Below are positions 1 through 7,424 of a stretch of 8,044 nucleotides of DNA, piece after piece. Origin of the DNA: an uncultured Rikenellaceae bacterium (GTDB lineage Bacteria > Bacteroidota > Bacteroidia > Bacteroidales > Rikenellaceae); NCBI GenBank assembly GCA_947176715.1, contig CAMWRR010000080.1, positions 1 to 8,044 on the forward strand, written 5' to 3'. A model generated the notes under the pieces. That model saw nothing but the letters and a program-made list of their open reading frames with translations, ran no database searches and was not told the DNA's origin. Each line of letters starts with the position of its first letter. Position 1 is the first letter of the stretch. The position numbers were made by a program, and so were the translations under genes.

Positions 1-621
1 TTACATGGGGAACAAATTTGTCTCCTGTCCGTTTATATTCATCCTCAGCACCAAGCCGTTATAGCTTCCGTCGGGACCTATTATCACATCGAACGCCTCG
101 TTCACTCCGCCGTCGGAATAGAACATTCCCTGATCGGAGGCGGTTTTGATCCATTTGCCGGTATCGCGATTTTTACGATTACCGCTCCATTTGACATAGG
201 TATAGTCGGACCGCAGATATACGGTGTCGGTATCGGAGGTGAAAGGAGTTTGAGTGAGTACGTCGTTCTGATTGCATGTCACTCCCGGGTAGATATCCCC
301 GAACTTGTCCACGCTCACCGACGATATCACCGTGGTGCCGTTCTGAAGCCTCACACGCTCTACGGTACCGTAGAAATGGATGTAGGCCGCCCCCTCGCTA
401 TCGTTAAGCGCATTAAACGACGAAAGCGCCTTTTCAAAATCGGACCCGCCCTTTATCATCAACGGCTGGGCTGTGGCGCAATCGAACAACAATGTCCTAT
501 CGCCGTTGGAGGAGAGCACGCCGCAGAAGAAGCCGCTATCGCTCCCTGCGGGCTTATGGGTGGCGCACCCTGCGGCAATAACCGCCGCCGCCATCAGTAA
601 CACTACTCTTTTCATAACCAT
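1..621 (-). CDS. Small lipoprotein, possibly NlpE-like
   Basis: A 206-residue protein of unknown function, predicted to be a lipoprotein of the cell envelope. Residues 4-18 form a short signal peptide (basic KR, then a run of Val, Leu, Met and Ala) ending in AAGC, so Cys19 would be the lipidated residue. The rest is polar and looks beta-rich. Around residues 31-90 there is an order of FFCGVL, then FDCAT, then YGTVERV, which recalls the small beta-barrel half of NlpE/copper-resistance lipoproteins; this is a weak resemblance by eye only. Cys33, Cys48 and Cys116 lie in the mature part. A second Met two codons in (Met3) is an equally good start. The gene lies 40 bases downstream of fmt on the same strand with no terminator between, so it is probably co-transcribed with it. 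The stop codon is the first three bases of the window. The lipoprotein call is firm; the family is not. Confidence 0.75.
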   Translation of the reverse strand: MVMKRVVLLMAAAVIAAGCATHKPAGSDSGFFCGVLSSNGDRTLLFDCATAQPLMIKGGSDFEKALSSFNALNDSEGAAYIHFYGTVERVRLQNGTTVISSVSVDKFGDIYPGVTCNQNDVLTQTPFTSDTDTVYLRSDYTYVKWSGNRKNRDTGKWIKTASDQGMFYSDGGVNEAFDVIIGPDGSYNGLVLRMNINGQETNLFPM

Positions 622-661
622 AGTTTAAAAGCCTACCCGATACACAAACCGCACCAAAACG

Positions 662-1621
662 CTACAACTTCACCACCTTGCCCTCTATATGCGCCCCTCG
701 CAGATAGTCGGCCGCAGAGACCCTCTTTTTCCCGGACTGCTGCAACTCCTCTATGGCGATGAATCCGTCGACGGCGGCAACCCACAGGCGCTCCTTCATG
801 TCGCTCAGAACGGTGCCGCACGTATAGTCGTGCTCTCGTTCCACTATCGTGGCTCTGAATATCTTGAAGGTATTGCCCTCGCCGGCGATGGAACCTAGCG
901 GCGACCAAGCGGCAGGATAGGGCGACAGACCGCGGATATGGTCGTTTATGTGTTTTACGGTGTCGTTCCAGTCTATAAGACATGTCTCCTTGAATATCTT
1001 GGGGGCCTCTTTGCGCAAAACGTCGTCGGACTCCTCCTGAGGACGGGTCACCACCCTACCCTGCTCTATCATGTCAACCGTCTCTACCACCAGATCGGCA
1101 CCCGCTGTCATCAGCTTGTCGTGCAGGGTACCGGCGCAATCGTCGGGGGCTATCTCCACGCTGCGTTGCATTATTATACGCCCCGTGTCTATCTGTCTGT
1201 CGAGCATGAATGTAGTTACGCCCGTGACCGTATCGCCGTTCATCACGGCCCTGTTGATGGGGGCCGCACCGCGATAGAGAGGCAACAGCGAGGCATGCAG
1301 ATTGAAGGTGCCGCAAGGAGGCATCGACCACACCGCCTCAGGCAACATTCTGAACGCAACCACTACTATTATGTCGGGATTCATGGCACGCAAGGAGGCG
1401 AGAAAATTCTCGTCTTTCAAACGCTCTGGTTGCAATATCGGCAGCCCCTTCTCTTTGGCGTATCTCTTTACGGCGCTCTCCGTTATGTTGCGTCCCCTGC
1501 CGGCCTCCTTGTCTGGAACGGTGACGACACCCACAACATCGTACCCACCGTCCACCAACCGCGACAAAGGCTCCACGGCGAAATCGGGGGTACCCATATA
1601 TACTATTCTCTTGTGTTTCAT
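662..1621 (-). CDS. fmt: Methionyl-tRNA formyltransferase
   Basis: Transfers a formyl group from 10-formyltetrahydrofolate to the amino group of methionine on initiator tRNA, in the cytoplasm, to make the fMet-tRNA that starts bacterial translation. The 319-residue length is normal for the family. The N-terminal half is the formyltransferase domain: RIVYMGTPDFAV at residues 5-16, the signature NLHASLLPLYRGAAPI at 107-122, and MLDRQIDTG at 139-147. By comparison with the E. coli enzyme the catalytic residues should be Asn107, His109 and Asp145, and all three are present. The C-terminal part carries the IDWN and IRGLSPYPAAW motifs (about 216-239) typical of the tRNA-binding OB-like domain. The start at 1621 places the conserved N-terminal strand correctly. 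It is divergent from rnpB, with a candidate promoter at 1723-1730. The deformylase gene def, a common partner elsewhere, is not next to it. Confidence 0.97.
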   Translation of the reverse strand: MKHKRIVYMGTPDFAVEPLSRLVDGGYDVVGVVTVPDKEAGRGRNITESAVKRYAKEKGLPILQPERLKDENFLASLRAMNPDIIVVVAFRMLPEAVWSMPPCGTFNLHASLLPLYRGAAPINRAVMNGDTVTGVTTFMLDRQIDTGRIIMQRSVEIAPDDCAGTLHDKLMTAGADLVVETVDMIEQGRVVTRPQEESDDVLRKEAPKIFKETCLIDWNDTVKHINDHIRGLSPYPAAWSPLGSIAGEGNTFKIFRATIVEREHDYTCGTVLSDMKERLWVAAVDGFIAIEELQQSGKKRVSAADYLRGAHIEGKVVKL

Positions 1622-1722
1622 ATAATAAACAGTCTGAAACGAAAATCAAAAAAGCCGGAAGCAATGGCCGACCCGTACGCGAACATTGCCGAGGCGAAGT
1701 TTTAGAGGACAAAAACTTTATA

Positions 1723-1730
1723 CAAATATA
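1723..1730 (-). promoter_or_regulatory. Candidate fmt promoter, -7 element
   Basis: Reading the minus strand, TATATTTG matches the Bacteroidota -7 consensus TAnnTTTG. It would place the transcript start near 1716, about 95 bases ahead of fmt. I see no good TTTG at the -33 position, which would fall near the rnpB -7 element, so the call rests on one element. Confidence 0.5.
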
Positions 1731-1752
1731 ATTCAAATTACGTTAACTTCCC

Positions 1753-1760
1753 TATCTTTG
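1753..1760 (+). promoter_or_regulatory. rnpB promoter, -7 element
   Basis: TATCTTTG matches TAnnTTTG exactly and ends about 10 bases before the first base-paired nucleotide of the RNase P RNA, which fits a transcript start near 1766-1771. No clear TTTG is seen at -33; that position overlaps the opposing fmt -7 element. Confidence 0.7.
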
Positions 1761-1770
1761 CAGTAAACTT

Positions 1771-2130
1771 ACAAGGCAAAAGGGCCCTATCGCTGACGTC
1801 TCGAACGCCAGAGGAAAGTCCGGGCAACACAGAGCGCCGTGCTTCTTAATATGGAAGATCTCCGTGAGGGGATAGGAAACATAACAGAAAACAACCGCCG
1901 CAGGTAACTGCGGTAAGGGTGAAAAGGCGGGGTAAGAGCCCACCGCCCGGGTAGCGATACTCCGGGGCCGTATGTCTGACGGGTTGCAAGACCATGTATA
2001 CCGACGCCTGAGGGTTGCTCGCCCGAGTCGGAGGGTAGGTTGCTGGAGCGGCAGGGTGACCTGTCGCGTAGATAAATGATAGGGATCTCCTCGGAGACAC
2101 AGGACCCGGCTTATACCTTTTGCCTTTTTT
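1771..2130 (+). ncRNA. rnpB: RNase P RNA, bacterial type A
   Basis: The catalytic RNA of RNase P, which removes the 5' leader from precursor tRNAs together with the protein RnpA. All conserved regions are readable in order: GAGGAAAGTCCGGGC at 1811-1825 (first strand of P4), the AGGGTGAAAAGG and GGTAAGAGCCCACCG block at 1916-1945 (P10-P12 specificity domain), TAGATAAATGAT at 2069-2080, and ACAGGACCCGGCTTA at 2099-2113 (closing strand of P4; most bacteria have ACAGAA here). The two ends pair perfectly as helix P1: AAGGCAAAAGG at 1773-1783 with CCTTTTGCCTT at 2116-2126. The RNA of about 356 bases is of normal length. The P1 3' strand runs into six T's (2125-2130), so P1 and the T-tract probably also define the 3' end. 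Exact ends are inferred from P1. Confidence 0.97.
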
Positions 2131-2548
2131 ATATTATCGCATCAGGTAATCCGCCCACACTATCCATGTATAAACCAGTCTTTTAACGCAGGGCTTGTCT
2201 TTGCTTCCACATAGGCACTAAAGTGGAGCCTCGGGTGACCGCGCCGGACGAGATGTTTAAAAATGACTTCATATAAAGGAATCTATAACCGCTTATCTCT
2301 TCAGTACTCTCTCGTAGAACTCCTCACCGCTATATACGGTCTGTTCGGCTCATTCGCTACACTACGGGTCAACCAAGATGAGAAGTGTTCGATATATTCG
2401 CTAACGCACGAACGAAATAAAGCAGAAAGTGTCTGACGGCCTCGTACCTCGGGCAGGTGTAAACCCGCAGTGTTTCTTATTGCTGTCACAATGCGCCATC
2501 ATAGCGGGCAGAGAAATAAGAACCATGAACCTCCACCGACCACACAAA
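2131..2548. other. Gene-free stretch between rnpB and the fabG terminator
   Basis: About 420 bases without a gene that I can support. The longest open frame on the minus strand (2301-2489, 62 codons from ATG) has no recognisable motif, no promoter and no family resemblance. No exact TAnnTTTG element is seen on either strand. What is visible: an imperfect direct repeat, TGTTCGGCTCATTCGCT at 2342-2358 and TGTTCGATATATTCGCT at 2386-2402 (13 of 17 bases shared), and several short inverted repeats, such as GCTTCCAC near 2203-2210 pairing with GTGGAGC near 2223-2229 around one bulged base. It may be a decayed gene or element, an unrecognised structured RNA, or plain spacer. Confidence 0.6.
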
Positions 2549-2580
2549 CAAAAAAAGCCCGACGAAACCTCGCCGAGCTT
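2549..2580 (-). terminator. fabG rho-independent terminator
   Basis: On the minus strand an 11-pair stem (2570-2580 with 2555-2565, two G-T wobbles) closes a four-base loop and leads into a T-rich run. It begins 20 bases after the fabG stop codon. Confidence 0.88.
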
Positions 2581-2600
2581 TTCCGTGTTTATATTGTATC

Positions 2601-3344
2601 TTAGCAGTTCATACCGCCGCAGACATTGATAACCTGACCTGTGACATACGCCGAGAGATCGGAAGCAAGGAAGAGTGCCACTTTGGCGATGTCTTCGGGG
2701 GTGCCGCCTCTGCGCAGGGGGATCTTCTTAGCCCACTCCTCGCGCACGCTTTCGGGCAGTGCTCCGGTCATGTCGGTGATGATGAAGCCGGGGGCGATTG
2801 CGTTAGAACGTACGCCGCGAGAACCGAGCTCCTGTGCGATAGATTTGGTGAAGCCTATGATACCGGCCTTCGATGCCGAGTAGTTGCTCTGACCTGCATT
2901 ACCTGAAACACCTACGACAGAGCTCATGTTGATGATTGAACCGCCGGTCTTGAGCATGTATTTCTGCACCGCCTTGGTGAGGTTGAATACCGACTTGAGG
3001 TTGACCTTGAGCACCAAATCCCACTGATCTTCGCTCATGCGCAGAAGCAACGAGTCGCGGGTGATACCGGCGTTGTTGACCAAAATGTCTATGTGACCGA
3101 AATCCTTGGCCACGGCATCGATGAACTCGGCCGACTGTGCGAAATCGCTGGCGTCCGAGATGTAACCTTTGGCTTTGACGCCGTATGACTGGAGCTCTTT
3201 TTCAGTGTTTTTGAAGTTGTCGTCCTCTCTGAGGTCGGTGAAAGCCACGTCCGCACCCTCGCTTGCGAAACAGAGCGAGATGGCCTTGCCTATACCGCGC
3301 GCACCGCCGGTTATTATGGCAACTTTGCCTTCGAGTAGTTTCAT
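2601..3344 (-). CDS. fabG: 3-oxoacyl-ACP reductase FabG
   Basis: NADPH-dependent reduction of 3-oxoacyl-ACP to (R)-3-hydroxyacyl-ACP, the first reductive step of each fatty acid elongation cycle, in the cytoplasm. The 247 residues form one short-chain dehydrogenase domain of the usual FabG length. The nucleotide-binding motif TGGARGIG is at 12-19 and NNAG at 90-93. The catalytic tetrad by alignment to E. coli FabG is Asn115, Ser142, Tyr155 and Lys159, in the contexts VNLKSVF, MSSVVG and YSASK. The GNAGQSNY stretch before the catalytic Tyr and the ending VTGQVINVCGGM are FabG-like rather than generic short-chain dehydrogenase. The gene has its own promoter (3452-3481) and terminator (2549-2580), so it can be made as a single-gene transcript. 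No acpP or fabF lies next to it here. Some related dehydrogenases share these motifs, but FabG is the best reading. Confidence 0.93.
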   Translation of the reverse strand: MKLLEGKVAIITGGARGIGKAISLCFASEGADVAFTDLREDDNFKNTEKELQSYGVKAKGYISDASDFAQSAEFIDAVAKDFGHIDILVNNAGITRDSLLLRMSEDQWDLVLKVNLKSVFNLTKAVQKYMLKTGGSIINMSSVVGVSGNAGQSNYSASKAGIIGFTKSIAQELGSRGVRSNAIAPGFIITDMTGALPESVREEWAKKIPLRRGGTPEDIAKVALFLASDLSAYVTGQVINVCGGMNC

Positions 3345-3451
3345 ATCTGTAAAGTTTTAAAAATTTATCCGTAAAGTAAAATCGAGAACATCGGAATCCG
3401 CAGACCGCATAGGCCGCACCCATACCTGCCGGAACCGATTTTATCTACATG

Positions 3452-3481
3452 CAAAGATACAGAAATTTATTTAGATACAAA
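3452..3481 (-). promoter_or_regulatory. fabG promoter inside the transporter gene's end
   Basis: On the minus strand TTTG (3478-3481) and TATCTTTG (3452-3459) are separated by 18 bases, close to the Bacteroidota spacing of 19-21. The -33 element lies in the last codons of the phosphate transporter gene, just before its stop at 3467. The transcript would start near 3445, giving a leader of about 100 bases before fabG. Confidence 0.75.
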
Positions 3482-5677
3482 ATGCTTCTGAGCCTTCAGC
3501 AGATTGCGCGACTGCAACACCATTGTTTTGGTCTCGCTTATTATATCGAGATACAACATACTGGTACGGGTGGAGGTATCGCCCGTCTTGATGCGCGCAA
3601 TCTGACGCTTTATCACCTGTGCGAACTCCTCGAAAAGCGAGTCGCGCAGAAGCAGGGTCTGGTCTATCTTGCTGTAATCGTCCTCCTTCAGCATGTGGTT
3701 TATCATGCCGTATATTATGGAGACCTTCTCCTCTATCTCCTTAAGGTCGCTTATCTGATCCTGCGAGAAGCCGGAGTGGTTGTTGTCTATGTGGTTGAAG
3801 CCGGGACGGGTGATATGCACGAGCGCCTTGGTTACCTCGTTCACGTAATCGACCACCTGAACGTAGTAGTGTCCCGTGCTTATGTAATTCTCGCTCAGCG
3901 TAGAGAGCGTGTTATATACGGCATACTTGCGACTGTGCGCCTCTTCGTAGAGGGCCTCCGACTCCCGCACCATGTTCTTCAACAGCTTGCGGTCTTCGGT
4001 GAAGATGCCGGTAAGGGTGGCGTCGTACACCGTTATAACCTTCTGCATTGTCTGGCATATCTCCTTGCGACATGCGTCGACTATATCCTTGTCGAACCTA
4101 AGATCGGAATCGGCCGCCTCTCCCCCCTTGCTATCCTTGCGGTGCTTGTTGAGGATGTTGTTCTGAACCAGTATGAACGCGCAAAGCAATGTCATGGCCA
4201 CTATGGCTATCGTGCCTCCGGCAACCAGTATGAGAGCAACTATAAAGGCTATTGTGAAAGCGATGAACACCGTAAGGAACCAACCCGATATGACGGTGAG
4301 CACCCCCGTCACCCTGTACACCGCCGACTCGCGTCCCCACGCCCTGTCGGCAAGCGACGACCCCATGGCCACCATAAAGGTGACGTAGGTGGTGGAAAGC
4401 GGCAGACGCAACGATGTGGCGGTAGATATAAGCAACGATGCCACCGTAAGGTTGACCGTAGCGCGGATAAGGTCGAACGGCGCACCGCCGTTGTTTCTCG
4501 ACGGCACGAAACGGCTCTCTATATATCGTTGCACTCTGCGAGGGGTCACCTTCTCCACCTTTCGGTTGACATCCACGGCCCACCTCACTATGCTGCGCGA
4601 TATGAACGTAGAGCCGAAACGCTCGGCCCCGGCAGACTCCTGACGCGCGAGATTGACCTCGGTATCAGAGACATGCTGCGCCTTTTTGGAGAACCACAGT
4701 GTCAGCGTCATTATCACGCCGGCAATGAACAATATGACCATATTGGTCTGGGCAGGTCCGGCCAGACCTCCCATCAACATGTTCATATCGCCGCTCTCCA
4801 AGGCCATGTTGTAGGAGTCGAACCCGGCCATGAATACGCCTATGAAATTGACAAGGTCGTTGCCGGCGAACGCCAACGCCAGAGAGAAGGTACCGGCCAA
4901 AACGGTTATCTTGAGAATGTTGACCTTGAACAGGTTCTGGACTATCGCCATTATGACGGTCCACCCCACTATCATAATGCCGACCACGGTCCACAGATTG
5001 GCCTCCAGCATAGCCATTGTCTCGGGCGATATGAGCGTGGTACCCTTCACGCCTTTGAACAGAGCGAAATACGATATGGCGGTAAGGGCGATGCCGCACC
5101 ATACTGACCCGAAATAGCGGAAGGTCCTGCGGTATCGGAAAGAGAATATCACGCGAGTGATATACATGACTATGCTACCGCACACGAACGCCACCACCAC
5201 CGAGAGCAATATGCCCGAGATGATGCCCAACGCATTGGTTGCGTTTATATAGTAGGGCAACTGCGAGGCTCCGTCCTCCTGCGCCCATATCTTCATGACC
5301 GCCACAGCCACAGCCGAGCCGAGCAACTCGAACACCAGCGATACGGTGGTAGAGGTGGGCAAACCCATAGTATTGAACAGGTCGAGCAATATCACGTTGG
5401 TGAGCATCACGGTCAGAAACAACAACATGACATCCTGAAATGTGAACATCTGCGGATAGAACATCCCGCTGCGGGCGACCTCCATCATGCCGCTCGAAAA
5501 CAACGATCCGAGTATGATACCTATCGACGCCACTATCATTATCACATAACGCGGCGCCACCTTTGAGCCTATGGCCGAATTGAGAAAGTTAGAGGCGTCG
5601 TTCGAGACCCCTACCACGAGACCCGTGACTGCGAGTGCGGCGAGAACCGCCAGAATTACTGTAAAAAGAGGATCCAT
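3467..5677 (-). CDS. PiT-family inorganic phosphate transporter with PhoU-like tail
   Basis: An inner membrane phosphate permease of the PHO4/PiT family, which takes up phosphate (often as a metal-phosphate complex) driven by an ion gradient. The 736 residues are much longer than E. coli PitA (about 500). The two inverted family repeats are visible: GVSNDASNFLNSAIGSKV at 23-40 with GLPTSTT at 105-111, and FAGNDLVNFIGV at 270-281 with RLPLSTT at 424-430. The paired Asn-Asp residues (26/27 and 273/274) and the ser/thr-rich loops are family hallmarks. About ten hydrophobic segments span residues 5-505, with a charged cytoplasmic linker at about 330-400. Residues about 510-736 are soluble and helical (for example EDRKLLKNMVRESEALYEEA and LKEIEEKVSIIYGMI) and resemble PhoU-type helical bundles, so transport may be gated or sensed through this tail. 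It lies 77 bases downstream of ruvA on the same strand with no clear promoter between. Confidence 0.93.
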   Translation of the reverse strand: MDPLFTVILAVLAALAVTGLVVGVSNDASNFLNSAIGSKVAPRYVIMIVASIGIILGSLFSSGMMEVARSGMFYPQMFTFQDVMLLFLTVMLTNVILLDLFNTMGLPTSTTVSLVFELLGSAVAVAVMKIWAQEDGASQLPYYINATNALGIISGILLSVVVAFVCGSIVMYITRVIFSFRYRRTFRYFGSVWCGIALTAISYFALFKGVKGTTLISPETMAMLEANLWTVVGIMIVGWTVIMAIVQNLFKVNILKITVLAGTFSLALAFAGNDLVNFIGVFMAGFDSYNMALESGDMNMLMGGLAGPAQTNMVILFIAGVIMTLTLWFSKKAQHVSDTEVNLARQESAGAERFGSTFISRSIVRWAVDVNRKVEKVTPRRVQRYIESRFVPSRNNGGAPFDLIRATVNLTVASLLISTATSLRLPLSTTYVTFMVAMGSSLADRAWGRESAVYRVTGVLTVISGWFLTVFIAFTIAFIVALILVAGGTIAIVAMTLLCAFILVQNNILNKHRKDSKGGEAADSDLRFDKDIVDACRKEICQTMQKVITVYDATLTGIFTEDRKLLKNMVRESEALYEEAHSRKYAVYNTLSTLSENYISTGHYYVQVVDYVNEVTKALVHITRPGFNHIDNNHSGFSQDQISDLKEIEEKVSIIYGMINHMLKEDDYSKIDQTLLLRDSLFEEFAQVIKRQIARIKTGDTSTRTSMLYLDIISETKTMVLQSRNLLKAQKHFVSK

Positions 5678-5754
5678 ATTCTATTTTCGGTTTCGCTTTT
5701 TTGCATCTCCGCCGACGAACGTTACCGCCGGTGCGTATGTATTCGTCATATCCA

Positions 5755-6357
5755 TTACAACTTTTTAAGTGCCAGGCGTATTATATCCTCCACTTTGGCA
5801 TCGGGCGCATCGGCCACTATCTGTTTGACGGCCTTTTCCGAAGCCGCTCTGCCGAAGCCGAGCATAACCAACGCCTTGAGCGCCTCCTCGACAGACTCCT
5901 GCCCGGACGAAGAGAGCGCCGCAGAGGTCACGGCATCGCTGTCGGCAACCTCCAGCCCCACAATCTTGTCGCGAAGCTCAACTATTATCTTCTCCGCCGT
6001 TTTGGAACCTAACCCCTTGACCTTCTTAAGCATGGGGACGTTTCCGCCCGATATTATCTGACGAAGCTCGGCGGGGGTGTATGTCGAGAGCACCATGCGC
6101 GCGGTATTGCCGCCCACGCCGGAGACGGCTATGAGCATACGGAACAACTCGCGTTCGCTCTTGGAGGTGAAGCCGTAGAATACCGGCAACTCGTCGCGGA
6201 CCAGATATTGATGGGTGTATATCCTGATGTCGGTTTTACCCTCCAACTCTTCGTAACTGCGGAGGGAGATGTTGAGTACGTACCCTATTCCGCCGCACTC
6301 CACTACTACGGATGCGGGGGTCAGTTCGTCTATTCGACCGTTGATATAGTCGTACAT
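5755..6357 (-). CDS. ruvA: Holliday junction branch migration protein RuvA
   Basis: RuvA binds four-way DNA junctions as a tetramer and loads the RuvB helicase for branch migration in recombinational repair. The 200 residues match the family length. Domain I (about 1-64) is the OB fold and begins MYDYINGRIDELTPASVVVECGGIGY, here given only by its start MYDYINGRID. Domain II holds two helix-hairpin-helix motifs, around SGVGGNTA (79-86) and KGLGSKTAEKI (114-124), which grip the DNA backbone. After a low-complexity linker rich in Ser and Ala (about 138-155), domain III (156-200) is the RuvB-binding three-helix bundle, with the typical EALKALVMLGFGRAAS stretch. ruvB and ruvC are not in the window, which is common in this phylum. 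A candidate promoter lies at 6410-6417, and the phosphate transporter follows on the same strand. Confidence 0.97.
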   Translation of the reverse strand: MYDYINGRIDELTPASVVVECGGIGYVLNISLRSYEELEGKTDIRIYTHQYLVRDELPVFYGFTSKSERELFRMLIAVSGVGGNTARMVLSTYTPAELRQIISGGNVPMLKKVKGLGSKTAEKIIVELRDKIVGLEVADSDAVTSAALSSSGQESVEEALKALVMLGFGRAASEKAVKQIVADAPDAKVEDIIRLALKKL

Positions 6358-6409
6358 AACAAGCTTTTACTTATCGCGGGTTGCGCTTGCAGACCCTCGG
6401 GTTCGCTGA

Positions 6410-6417
6410 CAAATATA
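6410..6417 (-). promoter_or_regulatory. Candidate ruvA promoter, -7 element
   Basis: Minus-strand TATATTTG matches TAnnTTTG, with a predicted start near 6404 and a leader of about 47 bases. It sits in an AT-rich run (6410-6434). No convincing -33 TTTG is seen. Confidence 0.5.
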
Positions 6418-6540
6418 TATAAAATTTATAAATTGCCCCCACCCGAACGAAAAATCGGAACTACCGGTCATTACCGTAAAACATATCGCACGATGCCACA
6501 GGGTTATAGGCGCCGCACGTTATAAATTAACGCTTATCGG

Positions 6541-6571
6541 TTGCTTTATTCGATAAAATAATATAGGTTTG
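6541..6571 (+). promoter_or_regulatory. Promoter of the OmpH/Skp-like gene
   Basis: TTG at 6541-6543 and TAGGTTTG at 6564-6571 are separated by 20 bases, fitting the Bacteroidota pattern. The transcript would start near 6577, about 60 bases before the gene. An inverted repeat, TTATCG (6534-6539) and CGATAA (6551-6556), brackets the -33 element. The rest of the 6358-6540 interval holds only the opposing ruvA promoter and no gene. Confidence 0.6.
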
Positions 6572-6636
6572 TAGTCCGATATGTTTCGTAATAAACGATT
6601 AAATCTTTGAAAATAAAAAGTTAAACCAACTCGACT

Positions 6637-7272
6637 ATGAAACTCAAACCCTTTATCGCGTTGTTTTTGGCTGCGACCGCACTGGTAGCTTGCAACAACA
6701 CCCCCTCCGCAACAGCCGCCGGCGAGACCTCCTCTGCCGAAGAGAGCGTACGCCTCAGCGGCAAGATAGCTTTCGTCAACAACGACACGCTGATCAACAA
6801 CTACAAACTATATAAAGAGCTGTCGGCCAAGCTCGAAGCCAAAAGCGAGAAGATAGGCAAGGAGCTCGACAGCAAGAGCCGTTCGCTCCAGAGCCGTGCG
6901 GCACAGTTCAACGACAAGATAAACAAAGGGCTGGTGACCCGTGCGCAGGCCGAAGAACAGGGCGTAAAACTCCAAAACGAGCAACAGTATCTCCTCGAAT
7001 ACCGCGACAAGGTGCTCGGCGAGCTGGAAGAGGAACAGGCCGTGATGTTCAACAATATATGGAACAACATAACCGAATATCTGACCGAATATAACAAAAC
7101 CGCCGGTTACGATCTGATACTCAACCAGAACAGCGCCACCAACACCATCCTCATAGGCAACCCTGCAATGGATATAACGATGCAGATAGTGGAGGCTCTC
7201 AACAAGAAATTCGACGAGGACAAGGCCGCCGGCAAACTCGACGACCTCTTGGGCAAGTCGCAGGACAAATAA
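6637..7272 (+). CDS. OmpH/Skp-family lipoprotein
   Basis: A predicted periplasmic chaperone of the OmpH/Skp family, which holds unfolded outer membrane proteins on their way to the BAM complex. The 211 residues start with a signal peptide (hydrophobic 6-17) ending in LVAC, so Cys19 should be lipidated; classic Skp is soluble instead. After a Ser/Thr/Ala-rich tether (20-40) comes the family strand KIAFVNNDTLINNY (43-56). A long charged coiled coil follows at about 57-150, forming the tentacle helices. The family's closing core is YDLILNQNSATNTILIGNP (158-176) followed by DIT and a final helix. The residues after Cys19 (NNTPS) lack the acidic surface-export signal described for this phylum, so an inward-facing anchor is inferred. 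The gene has its own promoter and terminator and stands alone. Bacteroidales genomes often carry several paralogues, so a dedicated client is possible. Confidence 0.88.
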   Translation: MKLKPFIALFLAATALVACNNTPSATAAGETSSAEESVRLSGKIAFVNNDTLINNYKLYKELSAKLEAKSEKIGKELDSKSRSLQSRAAQFNDKINKGLVTRAQAEEQGVKLQNEQQYLLEYRDKVLGELEEEQAVMFNNIWNNITEYLTEYNKTAGYDLILNQNSATNTILIGNPAMDITMQIVEALNKKFDEDKAAGKLDDLLGKSQDK

Positions 7273-7295
7273 CCGGCAAGCGACACGACATATTC

Positions 7296-7335
7296 AGCGG
7301 CTTTCCTTTCGGGAGGCCGCTTTCTGTATCTCTTC
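7296..7335 (+). terminator. Terminator after the OmpH/Skp-like gene
   Basis: An 11-pair stem (7296-7306 with 7311-7321, two G-T wobbles) closes the loop TTTC and is followed by a broken T-rich stretch. It starts 23 bases after the stop codon. The T-tract is weak. Confidence 0.7.
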
Positions 7336-7359
7336 GGATGGGGCTTGTCGTCCGCGCTT

Positions 7360-7392
7360 TTTGTTATTTTTAAACGAAATTTCGTATATTTG
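7360..7392 (+). promoter_or_regulatory. Promoter of the 68-residue gene
   Basis: TTTG at 7360-7363, a 21-base spacer and TATATTTG at 7385-7392 form an exact match to the Bacteroidota housekeeping promoter. The transcript should start near 7398. Confidence 0.8.
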
Positions 7393-7399
7393 CCGTCGA

Positions 7400-7424
7400 T
7401 GCGACCGTTACCGTAATGGTCGTA
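7400..7424 (+). other. Hairpin at the predicted 5' end of the transcript
   Basis: TGCGACCGTT (7400-7409) pairs with AATGGTCGTA (7415-7424) over ten base pairs, including two G-T wobbles, around the five-base loop ACCGT. It begins within a few bases of the predicted transcript start, so the RNA would open with a stem-loop, about 58 bases before the gene's start codon. Such a hairpin may protect the RNA or be a binding site; no known riboswitch is recognised. Confidence 0.6.

Noticed and set aside
938..1705. A 255-codon open frame on the plus strand opposite fmt
   Set aside because: Fmt is certain from its catalytic motif on the other strand; the antisense translation has no motif and arises from codon bias.
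2301..2489. A 62-codon minus-strand ORF in the rnpB-fabG gap
   Set aside because: No recognised family, no promoter or terminator, and short enough to be chance; kept only as part of the gap finding.
3449..5107. A 552-codon open frame on the plus strand, antisense to the phosphate transporter
   Set aside because: It is the mirror of a well-supported PiT-family gene. Its translation is rich in His, Arg and Tyr with no domain, and no promoter precedes it.
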